The notes below the pieces were generated by a model that searched no databases, had not been told where the DNA came from, and was given only the letters and a program-made list of their open reading frames with translations. Of a stretch of DNA of 64,000 nt, positions 46,136 through 55,531 are shown piece by piece. Origin of the DNA: Rhodoblastus sp963727035. Its GTDB lineage: Bacteria > Pseudomonadota > Alphaproteobacteria > Rhizobiales > Beijerinckiaceae. The first letter of the stretch is position 1. Each line of letters opens with the position of its first letter. The DNA lies in assembly GCA_963727035.1 (NCBI GenBank), contig CAVSEY010000021.1:290218-354217 (forward strand). Reading direction: 5' to 3'. Made by a program: the position numbers and the translations under genes.

Positions 46136-47884
46136 CTAAACCACCCGGATCGAGGATATTTCCTCGCCATTCGGATCGGCCACATGCACCGCGCAGGCGA
46201 TGCAGGGGTCGAAGGAATGGATGGTGCGCTGGATTTCGAGCGGCTGGGTCGGGACGGCCAGAGTATGGCGGTCCTGGAGCGCCGCCTCATAGGCGCCGAC
46301 CTGTCCGGTCGCATCGCGCGGGCCGGCGTTCCAGGTGCTCGGCACCACCGCCTGGTAATTGTCGATCTTGCCGTTCTTGATCACGATCCAGTGCCCGAGC
46401 GCCCCGCGCGGCGCCTCCGTAATGCCGAAGCCGCGCGCCTCCGCCGGCCAGGTCGAGGGATCCCACATCGCCTCGTTGTGAACCGACACATCGCCGGCGC
46501 GGATATTGGCCATGAGCGCGTCGAGCCAGCCGTCCATCTGATCGGCGATGATCTTGGATTCCAGCGTGCGCGCCGCCGTGCGGCCGAGCGTCGAGAACAG
46601 CGCGGTCAGCGGCAGGTCCAGCTTTTTCAGCGCCATGCCGGCCAGTTCGCGAGTCTGCTCGTGGCCTTTCGCATAGAGCATCAGCACGCGCGCCAGCGGG
46701 CCGACTTCGACCGCCTTGCCGCGCCAGCGCGGCGACTTGAGCCAGGAATAGGATTTATCCACATCGAGCTGCTCGAAAGGCGGCTGCGGGCCGGAATAGG
46801 CCAGATTGGTCTCGCCGTCATAGGGATGGAGCCCCGCCGTCTTGCCGGCGGAATAATCGTACCAGCTATGAGCGGCGAATTCCTGGATCTGCTTGGGGTC
46901 GTTCAGGTCGATCGGCTCGATATGGGAGAGATCGCGATTGAGGATCACCCCGGCCGGGATGAGCAGGTTGTTGCTGTTGGCGCGGCCGTCGGCGGGGAAA
47001 TCGCCGTAGGTCATGAAATTGCCGAGGCCCTCGCCGCGCGCGAACCAATCCTTGTAGAAGCCGGCGATGGCGAGCGTGTCCGGCAGATAGACCTGATCGA
47101 CGAAGTCGCGCATCGACTGGATGATGCTGCGCACCTGGTTCAGCGTGACGATGTTCACCGCGGTCGAGGCGCTGCCGCTGCCCGCCTCGCCCGGTCCGGC
47201 GCTGATCGGCGACGGCGAGCCGCCGACCAGGAAATTGGGATGAGGATTCTTGCCGCCGAAGATCGTGTGGATCTGGACGACGGTGCGCTGCCAGTTGAGC
47301 GCATCGAGATAATGGGCCACGGCCATCAGATTGGCCTCGGGCGGCAGCTTGTAGCCCGGATTGCCCCAAAAACCGTTGGCGAAAATGCCGAGCTGGCCGC
47401 TGTTCACGAATTTCTGCAGGCGTTTCTGGACATCGGAGAAATAGCCGGGGCTCGACTTGGCGTAAGAGGAAATGCTCTGCGCCAGAGTCGAGGTCGCCTT
47501 GGGGTCGGCCTTGAGCGCCGAGACCACGTCCACCCAGTCCAGGGCGTGGAGGTGATAAAAGTGCATGACATGGTCATGCACATATTGCGCGGCGATCATC
47601 AGGTTGCGGATCAACTGGGCGTTGGGCGGGATGTCGTAGCCGAGCGCATTTTCCACCGCCCTCACCGAAGCGATGCCGTGCACCAGAGTGCAGACGCCGC
47701 AGATGCGCTGGGCGAAGGCCCAGGCCTCGCGCGGATCGCGCCCTTTCAGGATCAGTTCGATTCCGCGCACCATGGTGCCGGAGGAATAGGCCTGGCGGAT
47801 GGAATTGCCTTCGCCCAGTTCGGCTTCGATTCGCAGGTGGCCTTCGATCCGGGTGATCGGGTCCACGACGATGCGGTTGCTCAT
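46136..47884 (-). CDS. hynL: [NiFe] hydrogenase large subunit (Isp-type group 1)
   Basis: A 582-residue catalytic subunit. Nickel ligands are in RICGVCTLVH (C62, C65) and DPCIACAVH (C561, C564). The 15-residue tail after H567 (V-A-D-P-N-G-E-E...) is the extension removed by the maturation protease encoded at the other end of the operon. It is last in the operon, after small subunit, isp1 and isp2, the arrangement known from Thiocapsa roseopersicina HynS-Isp1-Isp2-HynL. It probably oxidises periplasmic hydrogen and passes electrons to Isp1/Isp2. Direction in vivo is inference. Confidence 0.95.
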   Translation of the reverse strand: MSNRIVVDPITRIEGHLRIEAELGEGNSIRQAYSSGTMVRGIELILKGRDPREAWAFAQRICGVCTLVHGIASVRAVENALGYDIPPNAQLIRNLMIAAQYVHDHVMHFYHLHALDWVDVVSALKADPKATSTLAQSISSYAKSSPGYFSDVQKRLQKFVNSGQLGIFANGFWGNPGYKLPPEANLMAVAHYLDALNWQRTVVQIHTIFGGKNPHPNFLVGGSPSPISAGPGEAGSGSASTAVNIVTLNQVRSIIQSMRDFVDQVYLPDTLAIAGFYKDWFARGEGLGNFMTYGDFPADGRANSNNLLIPAGVILNRDLSHIEPIDLNDPKQIQEFAAHSWYDYSAGKTAGLHPYDGETNLAYSGPQPPFEQLDVDKSYSWLKSPRWRGKAVEVGPLARVLMLYAKGHEQTRELAGMALKKLDLPLTALFSTLGRTAARTLESKIIADQMDGWLDALMANIRAGDVSVHNEAMWDPSTWPAEARGFGITEAPRGALGHWIVIKNGKIDNYQAVVPSTWNAGPRDATGQVGAYEAALQDRHTLAVPTQPLEIQRTIHSFDPCIACAVHVADPNGEEISSIRVV

Positions 47885-47918
47885 CGCATTTTCCTCGGTG
47901 CGGGTGTTCCGTCAGATT

Positions 47919-49226
47919 TCAGTCTTCGAGATGGTCGGCCACAAGCTCCAGCAGGCTTTCGACCTTCTGGTCCCATTTGTCGTGCTTGGCGCCGAGCGTC
48001 AGGGTGATCCGGCACTGGCCGCAGGCGGTGACGAAATGCTGCGTTTTCGCCTTCTCGACCTGCTTGCGCTTGATCTCGAACGCCTTGAAGCGCAGCGGAT
48101 CGGCGCGGACGTTGGAGACGACGCCGCCGCCGCCCCCGCAGCACCACGCCAGTTCGCTATGGTCGTCGAATTCCGTCAGGTCGAGGCCGAGACCTTTGAG
48201 CACCGCGCGCGGCGCCTCCGTGACCCCGCCGCGCCGCACCAGCTGGCAGGGATCGTGGAAGCAGGTGGTCTCGCCCATCTTCTTCAGCTTGATCCGCCCG
48301 CTGGCGATCACTTCGGCCAGGAATTCGGTCATGTGGATGATGCGCAGCGGCAGTTTCTTGCCATACCAGCGCGCCGCCTCCCAGCGCGCCGCGCCATAGG
48401 CGTGGCCGCATTCCGGCAGGATCAACGTATGCGCGCCGACGCTCAGCGCGTTGTCGATGATCTTGCGCGTCATCTTCTCCTGGAGATCGAGGTCGCCATT
48501 GATATAGCCGATGTTGGAGGCCTCGAAGCCCGCGGTCGAATAGGTCCAGCTCGCGCCGATCTTGTTGAGGATCTTGGCGACGTCGGACAAGGCCTTGGTA
48601 TGCTCGGTCAGCTCTGCCGGAGCGACGGTGACGACATAGTCGGCCTTGGGCAGGTCGACATTCATCGGCACGCCGTTCTCCTCGCCCGCGTCGTGGATGA
48701 TGTCGGCGAAATCGTCCGAGGGCGAGGCCGGGCTGCCCCAGGCCTTGGTCGTGCGGTCCATCAGCTCAAGGCGATCCGGCACCAGCCCGGCCTTGTACAT
48801 GCCGTGCCGCGCCTCCTTGATCAATTCGGAAATGTCGATGCCCATCGGGCAGGCGAGCGTGCAGCGCCCGCACAGGGTGCAGCCGTCATAGATCAGCGAC
48901 TCCCATTCCGCCAGCATATCGAGCGAGACGTTGGATTTCAGGCCGAACAGCCGATAGATCGGCGCGAAGGGTCCGACATGGCGGCGATAGGCCTGCTCGA
49001 ACGGCTTCAGCTTGTTGATCGGCGTATATTTCGGGTCGCCGGTCGTGACATAGAAATGGCAGGCGTTGGCGCACATGCCGCAGCGCAGACAGGATTCCAT
49101 GTGGATCGCGGCGGTGCGCGCGAAGTCGCGCACGAAGGCCTGCATGGCCGCGTCGCGGCGCTCCGAGTCGGCGCGATTACCCTGCACGTCATAGGCCGCG
49201 CCCGAGGCTGTCGTCTTGGCGGTCAT
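47919..49226 (-). CDS. isp2: Isp2, HdrD/DsrK-like iron-sulfur subunit
   Basis: A 435-residue protein. Two [4Fe-4S] motifs are CLRCGMCANACHF and CTLCGRCTLACPMG. Two CCG-type domains follow: ETTCFHDPCQLVRRGG, then WCCGGGGGVVSN. A final ACGQCR completes the pattern of heterodisulfide reductase subunit D. With Isp1 it is thought to connect the hydrogenase to the quinone pool or to a cytoplasmic thiol/disulfide partner. It overlaps isp1 by 4 bp. Confidence 0.92.
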   Translation of the reverse strand: MTAKTTASGAAYDVQGNRADSERRDAAMQAFVRDFARTAAIHMESCLRCGMCANACHFYVTTGDPKYTPINKLKPFEQAYRRHVGPFAPIYRLFGLKSNVSLDMLAEWESLIYDGCTLCGRCTLACPMGIDISELIKEARHGMYKAGLVPDRLELMDRTTKAWGSPASPSDDFADIIHDAGEENGVPMNVDLPKADYVVTVAPAELTEHTKALSDVAKILNKIGASWTYSTAGFEASNIGYINGDLDLQEKMTRKIIDNALSVGAHTLILPECGHAYGAARWEAARWYGKKLPLRIIHMTEFLAEVIASGRIKLKKMGETTCFHDPCQLVRRGGVTEAPRAVLKGLGLDLTEFDDHSELAWCCGGGGGVVSNVRADPLRFKAFEIKRKQVEKAKTQHFVTACGQCRITLTLGAKHDKWDQKVESLLELVADHLED

Positions 49227-49882
49227 AATTGCGCTCCTCTATGTCCGAAGCGAATGCCCGTCACGCCGCGCGACAGAACGAACAGGAAGGCGTGCATCAG
49301 CTTGCCGAAGGGGAACCAGATCAGGAAGGCGCAGACGCTCAGGATATGGAGCGCCAGCATGGTTTCGTAGCGCGGGCCGAAATGGGCGGTGGCGGCGAGG
49401 CCGGTGATGACCGGCAGGAAAGTCAGAAGCCAGCTGATGTAATCGTTCGGCCGCGAGATCAGCCTCAGCACCGGGCTGGTCAGGCGATAGCCGAGCGCCG
49501 CGATCAATGAGGCCGCCGTCAGCGCGGCGACGCCAGTGATCACGCCGTTGGAAAGGCCCGGCCAGGAGAGGCCGAACAGGCTCCTCAGCAGCAGAATATG
49601 CGGCACGAACAGGAAGACGATGATCGCCAGGCCGATATGGAAGACATAGCCGTTGACGGTCGTGAACATCCCATCCTTCAGGAAGGTCTTGTGCGGGATC
49701 ATCTTGCCGAAGACCGCCCGGATCGCCGAGAGCCAGTTCGGGGCTGAGCCCTCGCGCGGCTGCGAATAATCATGCCAGGGCGGCAAGGCGAGCACGCCGA
49801 TCAGACGCCACAGCACGCCCATGACGAATACCGCCATGGAGAAGGTCAGCGCCGGGCCGCGGGCGAATGCGAGCAGTTCCAT
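49223..49882 (-). CDS. isp1: Isp1, b-type cytochrome membrane subunit
   Basis: A 219-residue integral membrane protein with about five helices, resembling the NarI/DsrM cytochrome b family. Histidines within or near helices (HIGLAIIVFLFVPHILLL, TAHFGPRYETMLALHILSV) can bind two hemes. It anchors the complex and carries electrons across the membrane. It lies between the small subunit gene (3-bp gap) and isp2 (4-bp overlap). Confidence 0.9.
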   Translation of the reverse strand: MELLAFARGPALTFSMAVFVMGVLWRLIGVLALPPWHDYSQPREGSAPNWLSAIRAVFGKMIPHKTFLKDGMFTTVNGYVFHIGLAIIVFLFVPHILLLRSLFGLSWPGLSNGVITGVAALTAASLIAALGYRLTSPVLRLISRPNDYISWLLTFLPVITGLAATAHFGPRYETMLALHILSVCAFLIWFPFGKLMHAFLFVLSRGVTGIRFGHRGAQL

Positions 49883-49885
49883 GGC

Positions 49886-50959
49886 TCACTCCTTCTCTTT
49901 GTCCAGCGAGGCGAGATAAGATTTCTGATGGCTGCGGGCGGCGAGCGCAGAGCCGACGCCCAAGGCCGCGCCGGCGAGCGCTGCGCCGGCGAGCGCCGGC
50001 CCCATCGCGCCGAGCGGCGTCGACAGCGGCCGGTAGAAGCCGCCCTGATCCCAGAAATCCGGCTCGGAACAGCCGAGGCAGCCGTGCCCCGACTGGATCG
50101 GGAAGGACACGCCGCCGTTCCATTTCATCGTGGCGCAGGAATTATAGGTCACCGGCCCCTTGCACCCGACCTTGTAGAGGCAGAAGCCCTGCCGCGCGCC
50201 GGCGTCGTCGAAGCTATTGGCGAACTCGCCGCGCTCGTAATAGGGACGGCGGTAGCAGCGGTCATGGATCGTCTCGCCGAAAAAGGCCTTCGGCCGGCCG
50301 AGGTGATCGAGTTCGGGAATTTTCCCGAAGGAGAGGATATAGGCGAGGGCGCCGGTCATGGCCTCCGGGAGTGGCGGGCAGCCGGAGATATTGATCAGCG
50401 GCTTGTCGCCGACCAGCGTGGAGATCGCAACCGCGCCGGTGGGATTGGGATTGGCCTTGGGGAGGCCGCCGAAAGCGGCGCAGGTGCCGACCGCCACCAC
50501 CGCGAAGGCGTCCTTCACCGTGTCCTCGAGGATCTGGTGATTGGTCCTGCCGGCGATGGTCGCGTAGACGCCGCCGTCCTTCATTGGCACCGAGCCGTCC
50601 ACGACGACGATATATTTGCCCTTGTTGGCGGCCATCGCCGCCTTGCGGGCCTCCTCCGCCGCCGCGCCGGAAACGGCCATCAAGGTCTCGTGGTAATCGA
50701 GCGAGATGAAATCGAAGATCAGGTTCTCCAGCGTCGGCGCATAGGACCGGGTCAGCGACTCGGTGCAGCCGGTGCATTCCTGGAACGACAGCCAGATCAC
50801 CGACTGGCGCCGCGCCGCCGCGAGGCCTTCCGCGAGGGCTTCGACCGCCGACGGCGGAAGCGCCATCAGCGAGGCGATATAAGAGCCGTATTTCAGAAAG
50901 GCGCGCCGCGACACGCCGCGTCTTTGCATTTCGCCGGCAAGGGTATCGTCATGTTTCAT
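49886..50959 (-). CDS. hynS: [NiFe] hydrogenase small subunit, Tat-exported
   Basis: A 357-residue subunit. Twin-arginine signal SRRAFLKYG (R18, R19). Proximal cluster ligands begin ECTGCTES (C62, C65), then VGTCAAFGG and SGCPPLP. The medial/distal clusters are in TIHDRCYRR, FCLYKVGCKG and GHGCLGCSEP. A C-terminal Ala/Gly helix anchors it in the membrane. The mature complex therefore faces the periplasm. The start overlaps the HupH-like gene by 11 bp. Confidence 0.95.
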   Translation of the reverse strand: MKHDDTLAGEMQRRGVSRRAFLKYGSYIASLMALPPSAVEALAEGLAAARRQSVIWLSFQECTGCTESLTRSYAPTLENLIFDFISLDYHETLMAVSGAAAEEARKAAMAANKGKYIVVVDGSVPMKDGGVYATIAGRTNHQILEDTVKDAFAVVAVGTCAAFGGLPKANPNPTGAVAISTLVGDKPLINISGCPPLPEAMTGALAYILSFGKIPELDHLGRPKAFFGETIHDRCYRRPYYERGEFANSFDDAGARQGFCLYKVGCKGPVTYNSCATMKWNGGVSFPIQSGHGCLGCSEPDFWDQGGFYRPLSTPLGAMGPALAGAALAGAALGVGSALAARSHQKSYLASLDKEKE

Positions 50960-51374
50960 GCGGCGTCTCCACGATCCCGGGGTTGAGTTCGAGCGCTTTC
51001 GCCATGCTGCGCGCCGCGCTCTCGGCGTCGCGAGGGTCGGCGAACAGGATTTTGGGGCAGGCGGCGATTTCGATCAGGTCGGTGGCGATCCCCGCGTCGC
51101 CGAAATGGCGCACCCGCCAGACGCCTGAAAATTGCGTTTCCCAAACTTCGGTGCGGCCGATGACCTCGATGTTCGCGCTGACCTCGCCGCGGCCGAGAAA
51201 ATCGTCGAGCGCCGCGCGGTCCCGGTTCGACATCGGCAGGCCGCCGAGATCGATCGTCGCCACGTCCCCGGTTTTCGCGAAACGGGTGAGCCGGGCGAGC
51301 GTTTCGCAGATCAGGGCGGCGGCGAAACCGGCGTCGGGCTCGATTGGTTCGGTGGCGGCGCAAGAGGAAGTCAT
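50949..51374 (-). CDS. HupH/HyaF-like hydrogenase assembly protein
   Basis: A 141-residue protein resembling the C-terminal domain of HupH: PMSNRDRAALDDFLGRGEVS, then ETQFSGVWRVRHF and DLIEIAACPKIL. HupH-type proteins assist cofactor insertion into the small subunit and protect it under oxygen. It is shorter than full HupH (one domain only). It is coupled to the protease gene (4-bp overlap) and the small subunit gene (11-bp overlap). Confidence 0.78.
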   Translation of the reverse strand: MTSSCAATEPIEPDAGFAAALICETLARLTRFAKTGDVATIDLGGLPMSNRDRAALDDFLGRGEVSANIEVIGRTEVWETQFSGVWRVRHFGDAGIATDLIEIAACPKILFADPRDAESAARSMAKALELNPGIVETPHET

Positions 51375-51859
51375 GACGCCCAGCTCTCGATCAGAGCGCG
51401 CGCCGCGCGCCGCATTTCGGGAATGGCCGAGGCGACGGCGGCCGTCGGTTCAAGCCCCCATTCGATACGATCCGGCTCGACGCCGATCAGCGCCCGGCGT
51501 TCCGGCTTGCAGCCGAGCAGATCCGCTGTGGCGAGAAGGTCGAACAAGGCGACTTCATGCGCGGTTTTCTTCTTGCCGGAAAGCTGGGCGTCCATCTCCT
51601 CGCCCGTGAAGGTCCGCACCGCGCCGGGCTCGGCCCCGAAGCTCGCGGCGTCGAAGACGATCAAAGCGCCGCAGGACTCGACCTCCGCCAGCAAGGACAG
51701 GCCGATCGTGCCGCCGTCGAGCACTCTCAGCTCTTCATTCTCGAGCGAATCGAAGCCGCGCGCCGCATGAACGCCGGCGCCGTCGTCGGACATCAGCACA
51801 TTGCCGATTCCCAGCACGAGGACAAATTGCGTCACTGGCTTTCGCCCCCGAATGTCCAT
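51371..51859 (-). CDS. Hydrogenase maturation protease (HupD/HyaD family)
   Basis: A 162-residue endopeptidase: VLVLGIGNVLMSDDGAGVHA (nickel-binding acid near the D-D-G), LLAEVESCGALIVFDAASFG and a conserved His in KTAHEVALFD. It clips the large subunit's C-terminal extension after nickel insertion. Unusually it is the first gene of the operon rather than following the structural genes. No hyp genes are in the window, so they must be elsewhere. Confidence 0.92.
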   Translation of the reverse strand: MDIRGRKPVTQFVLVLGIGNVLMSDDGAGVHAARGFDSLENEELRVLDGGTIGLSLLAEVESCGALIVFDAASFGAEPGAVRTFTGEEMDAQLSGKKKTAHEVALFDLLATADLLGCKPERRALIGVEPDRIEWGLEPTAAVASAIPEMRRAARALIESWAS

Positions 51860-51956
51860 TTGAGACCGTATATTGCCGAGCCCCAGGATTCGCGCCTTGA
51901 CCTGGATTAAAACACGGCATGGCGCCTTCGGCCAATCTCCATTCGTGGAATGAAGG

Positions 51957-51989
51957 CAAAAAAATCAGGGCCGGCGAAAGCCGGCCCTG
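51957..51989 (-). terminator. Intrinsic terminator of the FadL-like gene
   Basis: On the minus strand an 8-bp perfect stem GGGCCGGC / GCCGGCCC with a four-base loop is followed by TGATTTTTTT. It lies 26 bp after the stop codon of the porin gene. Confidence 0.9.
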
Positions 51990-52014
51990 ACGAAACGCGT
52001 TTATGCGGCGCCGA

Positions 52015-53350
52015 TCAATATTTGGCGACGACGGCCTGGGGCGTGTCCCAATGATAGGTGTAGCCGAGCGTAAGCTGGAGTTCCGAGAGCCAGATGTTGA
52101 TGTTCGAGCCGGCAATATAGGGGCCGGCAGGAAAGGCGTAGGCGGGGCCCGAGACGGCGACCCGCGGCGCATAGAGCGCGGAGAAGTCGACCTGCGAGTT
52201 CTGGGTGACGAGATAAGAGAAGCCGGCGCCGACACGGCTGGTGACCGTGGCTGGCGCCAGAATGTTGAACATCACATTGGCCGAACTGATCGGCTGGGTG
52301 CTGTAGGCATAGCCCGCGCGGAGCGTCAAACGGTCGCTGTAATTCCATTCGAAGCTGACGCCGAAGACGTCCACGTCCGACCAGCCGAACCCCGGACCGC
52401 CACTCATGCCAAGAGCCGCAGGCGTGGCCGGGACCATCGGATTGGCGATCGACTGAACGCCCGAATAGAAGATGCGCTTGTAATCGGCCATCACCGCCAA
52501 GGTCGGCATGATCTTATAGGACACGCCCGCGCCGATGGTGGCGGGAATGTCGAAGCTGCCGCCTTGGGCGAAGAGGCCCTGATAATTGGCGAAGTTGCTG
52601 GACCAGATCGGCGTCGAGCCCTGCACCGAGAACGAGAGCTGGGAGTTGAAGTGATAGATCGCGCCCGCGCGCACCCCCGCGCCGATCGAATAAGACGGCG
52701 AATGGTCGCTCAGGAAGCCGGGGGCGGACGACAACCCGCTGAACAAGCCGAGGCCATAGGCCGAAAAGATCTGGACGCCCAGCACCGGGGCGATGCCAAC
52801 TTCGAGATTGCCGAAGCGGTGGGCGTAGCCAACGTAAATCAGGCCCTGGTTAAGATCGACGCCGGCGCGGCCGCCGCAGAACACGCCCGAACCCGCCGAG
52901 AATGGCGGCGGAGGGCATTTCGTCGCATTGAAGGTCCCAGCGGCATAGGTCGTGTTCATGCCGCCGTTGCCGACCATGCCGACGCCCCAGGCCGAACTCG
53001 CCGTCGATCTGATGGGAATAGCCCAGCGTCGGGAGAACGAAGGCATTGCGCTCGCTGTTCACGCTTCCGGGCGCGATGACGAAGGCGTTCGGCGTCGCTG
53101 TGTAACCGCGCCAGGGCATGAACAGGGAAATATCGCCATTGAACTGGGTGCCGACATCAACGAGGCCGGCGGGGTTGTTGCCGATCGTGAGCGAATCCCC
53201 TGGATTCGCCGAATCGATGCCGGCGAGGCCCTGATCGCGGGCGCTGGCGCCTTCCAGGAAATAGCCCTCGGTGGCGTGCGCGGCGCCCGCCGAAACAGCC
53301 AGAGACAGCGCGGTCAGGCTCACGCCGAGCAGATGACGCCACTTTTGCAT
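52015..53350 (-). pseudogene. FadL/OmpP1-type outer-membrane transporter, frameshifted
   Basis: The N-terminal frame has a signal peptide ending AHA and the FadL hatch signature EGYFLEGASARDQGLAGIDS, then GDSLTIGNNPAGL. The remaining beta-barrel (AWGVGMVGNGGMNTTYAAG to TYHWDTPQAVVAKY) is in another frame, changing near 52985-53000. The span is 3n+1 and the rejoined protein is about 445 residues. Members take up hydrophobic compounds such as fatty acids, alkanes or aromatics. It is monocistronic, with an own terminator. Confidence 0.85.
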
Positions 53351-53665
53351 TTTTTCCCCCCAGGTCGATATTCAGATGATATTCCGGATCGCGTGCGGCG
53401 CTTCGGCCGAATCCTTGGTGACGCGAAGTTGTCAGACGATAACATTTGAATACGTCGAAGGATGTCGCGTTTTTGCAACACCACCTTATATTCGCGCAAT
53501 TCCGGCCCAAGAAACGCCACGGCGTATAAAAAAACTCGGCCTCCTGAGAGGCGATCGCGTCAATCCCGCACTGCAAAACCCGAGACCCGCATGACTTGAC
53601 CACGTCGTTTGACTGCATATATTCGATATTCCTAATATATTAACGGGCGGAATGGAGCGGAACTT
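53351..53665. other. Divergent intergenic region, porin/TauE
   Basis: 315 bp, with an AT-rich end (about 53610-53642, with TATATTCGATATTCCTAATA) just before the TauE gene. No gene or clear operator is visible. Confidence 0.4.
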
Positions 53666-54466
53666 TTGGCCTTTTCTTGCGCGGACGGCGCCGCCCTCCT
53701 CTCGGGCGCGATCGTCGGCTTCGTCCTTGGCCTGATCGGGGGCGGCGGGTCGATCTTCGCCACGCCGCTGCTCTATTATTTCGTCGGCGTCGCCGATCCG
53801 CATATCGCCATCGGCACGGGCGCCGCGGCGGTGTCGGCCAACGCCCTGACCAATCTTCTGAGTCACGCGCGCGCGGGTCGCGTGCATTGGGCCAGCGCCA
53901 TCGTTTTCGCCCTCGCCGGCGTCATCGGCGCGTTCGTCGGCGCCTCGCTCGGCAAGATCGTCGACGGCCAGAAGCTGCTGCTTCTGTTCGGCTTCTTGAT
54001 GCTGGCCGTCGCGGCGCAAATGGCCTTCAGGCAAGAGACGCCTGCGCAAAGCGATGTTCGCCCGACCGAGAAAAATCTCTCAAAGACGCTGCCGGGCCTG
54101 CTCGGCTTGGGCGGGATCGTCGGAATCCTGTCCGGCTTTTTCGGCATTGGCGGCGGTTTTCTGGTCGTTCCGGGCATTCTCGCCGCCACCGCCATGCCGA
54201 TGATCAACGCCATCGCCTCGTCGCTGGTCTCGGTCGCCGCTCTCGGCGCGGCGACCGCCGCCAGTTACGCCTCGTCCGGTCTGGTCGATTGGCGCATCGC
54301 CGCCCTGCTTCTCGTCGGCGGCCTTTTCGGAGGGCTGTTCGGCGCGCGGCTTGCGGGGCTTCTCGCCGTCCGCCGCCGGCTCTTGTCGCAAATTTTCGCG
54401 CTCGCCGTGGCCGGCGTCGGATTATATGTCATCGCTCGAGGCGCCTTGGCGCTGATGAAAGCGTGA
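53666..54466 (+). CDS. TauE/SafE family permease
   Basis: A 266-residue membrane protein with about eight helices and the two inverted family repeats: GFVLGLIGGGGSIFATPLL and GILSGFFGIGGGFLVVPGI. Members export sulfite, sulfoacetate or related organic anions. The start is TTG 53666 with GGAGCGG 6 nt upstream; the nearby ATG is out of frame. No sulfur genes adjoin except cysG downstream. Confidence 0.88.
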   Translation: MAFSCADGAALLSGAIVGFVLGLIGGGGSIFATPLLYYFVGVADPHIAIGTGAAAVSANALTNLLSHARAGRVHWASAIVFALAGVIGAFVGASLGKIVDGQKLLLLFGFLMLAVAAQMAFRQETPAQSDVRPTEKNLSKTLPGLLGLGGIVGILSGFFGIGGGFLVVPGILAATAMPMINAIASSLVSVAALGAATAASYASSGLVDWRIAALLLVGGLFGGLFGARLAGLLAVRRRLLSQIFALAVAGVGLYVIARGALALMKA

Positions 54467-54516
54467 CGCGCGCGCCACCTTTGCTAATATGGAACGAACC
54501 AACAGGGAAAAACGCC

Positions 54517-55518
54517 ATGCTCCAATCGCCTCATCCTTTCGCCCGCTTCATCGCCATTCTCGGGCGCGGCAAGAATCTGACGCGCTCGCTGACCGTCGAG
54601 GAGGCGGAAGAGGCGATGTCGATGGTTCTCGCCGGCGACGTGCTGCCCGAACAGCTTGGCGCCTTTCTCATGCTGCTGCGCATGAAGGAGGAAAGCGCCG
54701 AGGAAATCGCCGGGTTCGCCAAGGCGGTGCGCAAGACCCTGCCCGCCCCCGAGCCCGGCCTCGTCGCGGTGGACTGGTCGTCCTACGCCGGCAAGAAGCG
54801 CCAGCTGCCCTGGTTCCTGCTCGCGGCGCTCTGTCTCGTCCAGGCCGGCCATCCCGTCTTCATGCACGGTTTCGACGGCCACACCCCCGGCCGGCTCTAT
54901 ACCGGCGAGGTCTTGACGGCGCTCGGCCTGCCCGTCGCGACCGATTTTCCGGCGGCGACCCGGGCGCTGCGGCAAAGCCGCTTCGCTTATATGGATCTCT
55001 CCGCCATCAGCCCGCCGCTCGCCCGCATGATGGGCTTCAAGCCGATCCTCGGCCTGCGCTCGCCGATCCATACTTTGGCGCGGATAATCAATCCCTTCGC
55101 CGCGCCGGTGCTGCCGCAGGGCGTCTTCCATCCCAATTACATGCACACCCACCGCAACGCCGCGCTGCTGCTCGGCGAAAACAACATGATCGTGTTCCGC
55201 GGCGAGGGCGGCGAGATCGAACGCCGGCCGGGAAAACCCTGCGAAACCCTTGGCGTGCGCGAAGGCGTCGCCTTCGAGGAGCGCTGGCCGCCGATGATGG
55301 AGGAGCCGCGCCAGCTCCCCGACGAGACGATGGATGTTGCGCGCCTGCTCAGCATTTGGCGCGGCGAGGCGCATGACGCCTATGCCGAGGCGGCGGTGGC
55401 CGGCACGCTCGCCATGATCCTGCGCGCGATGAAACACGCGTCGGACATGGAGGACGCCCAGATCCAGGCCGAGGCGCTGTGGCGGGGCCGCGACGGCGCC
55501 CGCCTGCTCGCCGCCTGA
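54517..55518 (+). CDS. TrpD2/YbiB-like phosphoribosyltransferase-fold protein
   Basis: A 333-residue protein of the anthranilate phosphoribosyltransferase fold: EEAEEAMSMVLAGDVLPEQL (N-terminal helical domain), then HGFDGHTPGRLYTGEVLTAL and FKPILGLRSPIHTLARIINP. Members of this branch (TrpD2) bind nucleic acids and lack tryptophan-pathway activity. In Rhizobiales it commonly precedes cysG, as here (13-bp gap), so coupled expression with siroheme synthesis is likely. Confidence 0.82.
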   Translation: MLQSPHPFARFIAILGRGKNLTRSLTVEEAEEAMSMVLAGDVLPEQLGAFLMLLRMKEESAEEIAGFAKAVRKTLPAPEPGLVAVDWSSYAGKKRQLPWFLLAALCLVQAGHPVFMHGFDGHTPGRLYTGEVLTALGLPVATDFPAATRALRQSRFAYMDLSAISPPLARMMGFKPILGLRSPIHTLARIINPFAAPVLPQGVFHPNYMHTHRNAALLLGENNMIVFRGEGGEIERRPGKPCETLGVREGVAFEERWPPMMEEPRQLPDETMDVARLLSIWRGEAHDAYAEAAVAGTLAMILRAMKHASDMEDAQIQAEALWRGRDGARLLAA

Positions 55519-55531
55519 TCCGGACGCGCGC

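Noticed and set aside
45548..48007. An 819-codon open frame antisense to the hydrogenase large subunit
   Set aside because: The large subunit on the minus strand is complete with both Ni-binding motifs. The antisense frame is a shadow.
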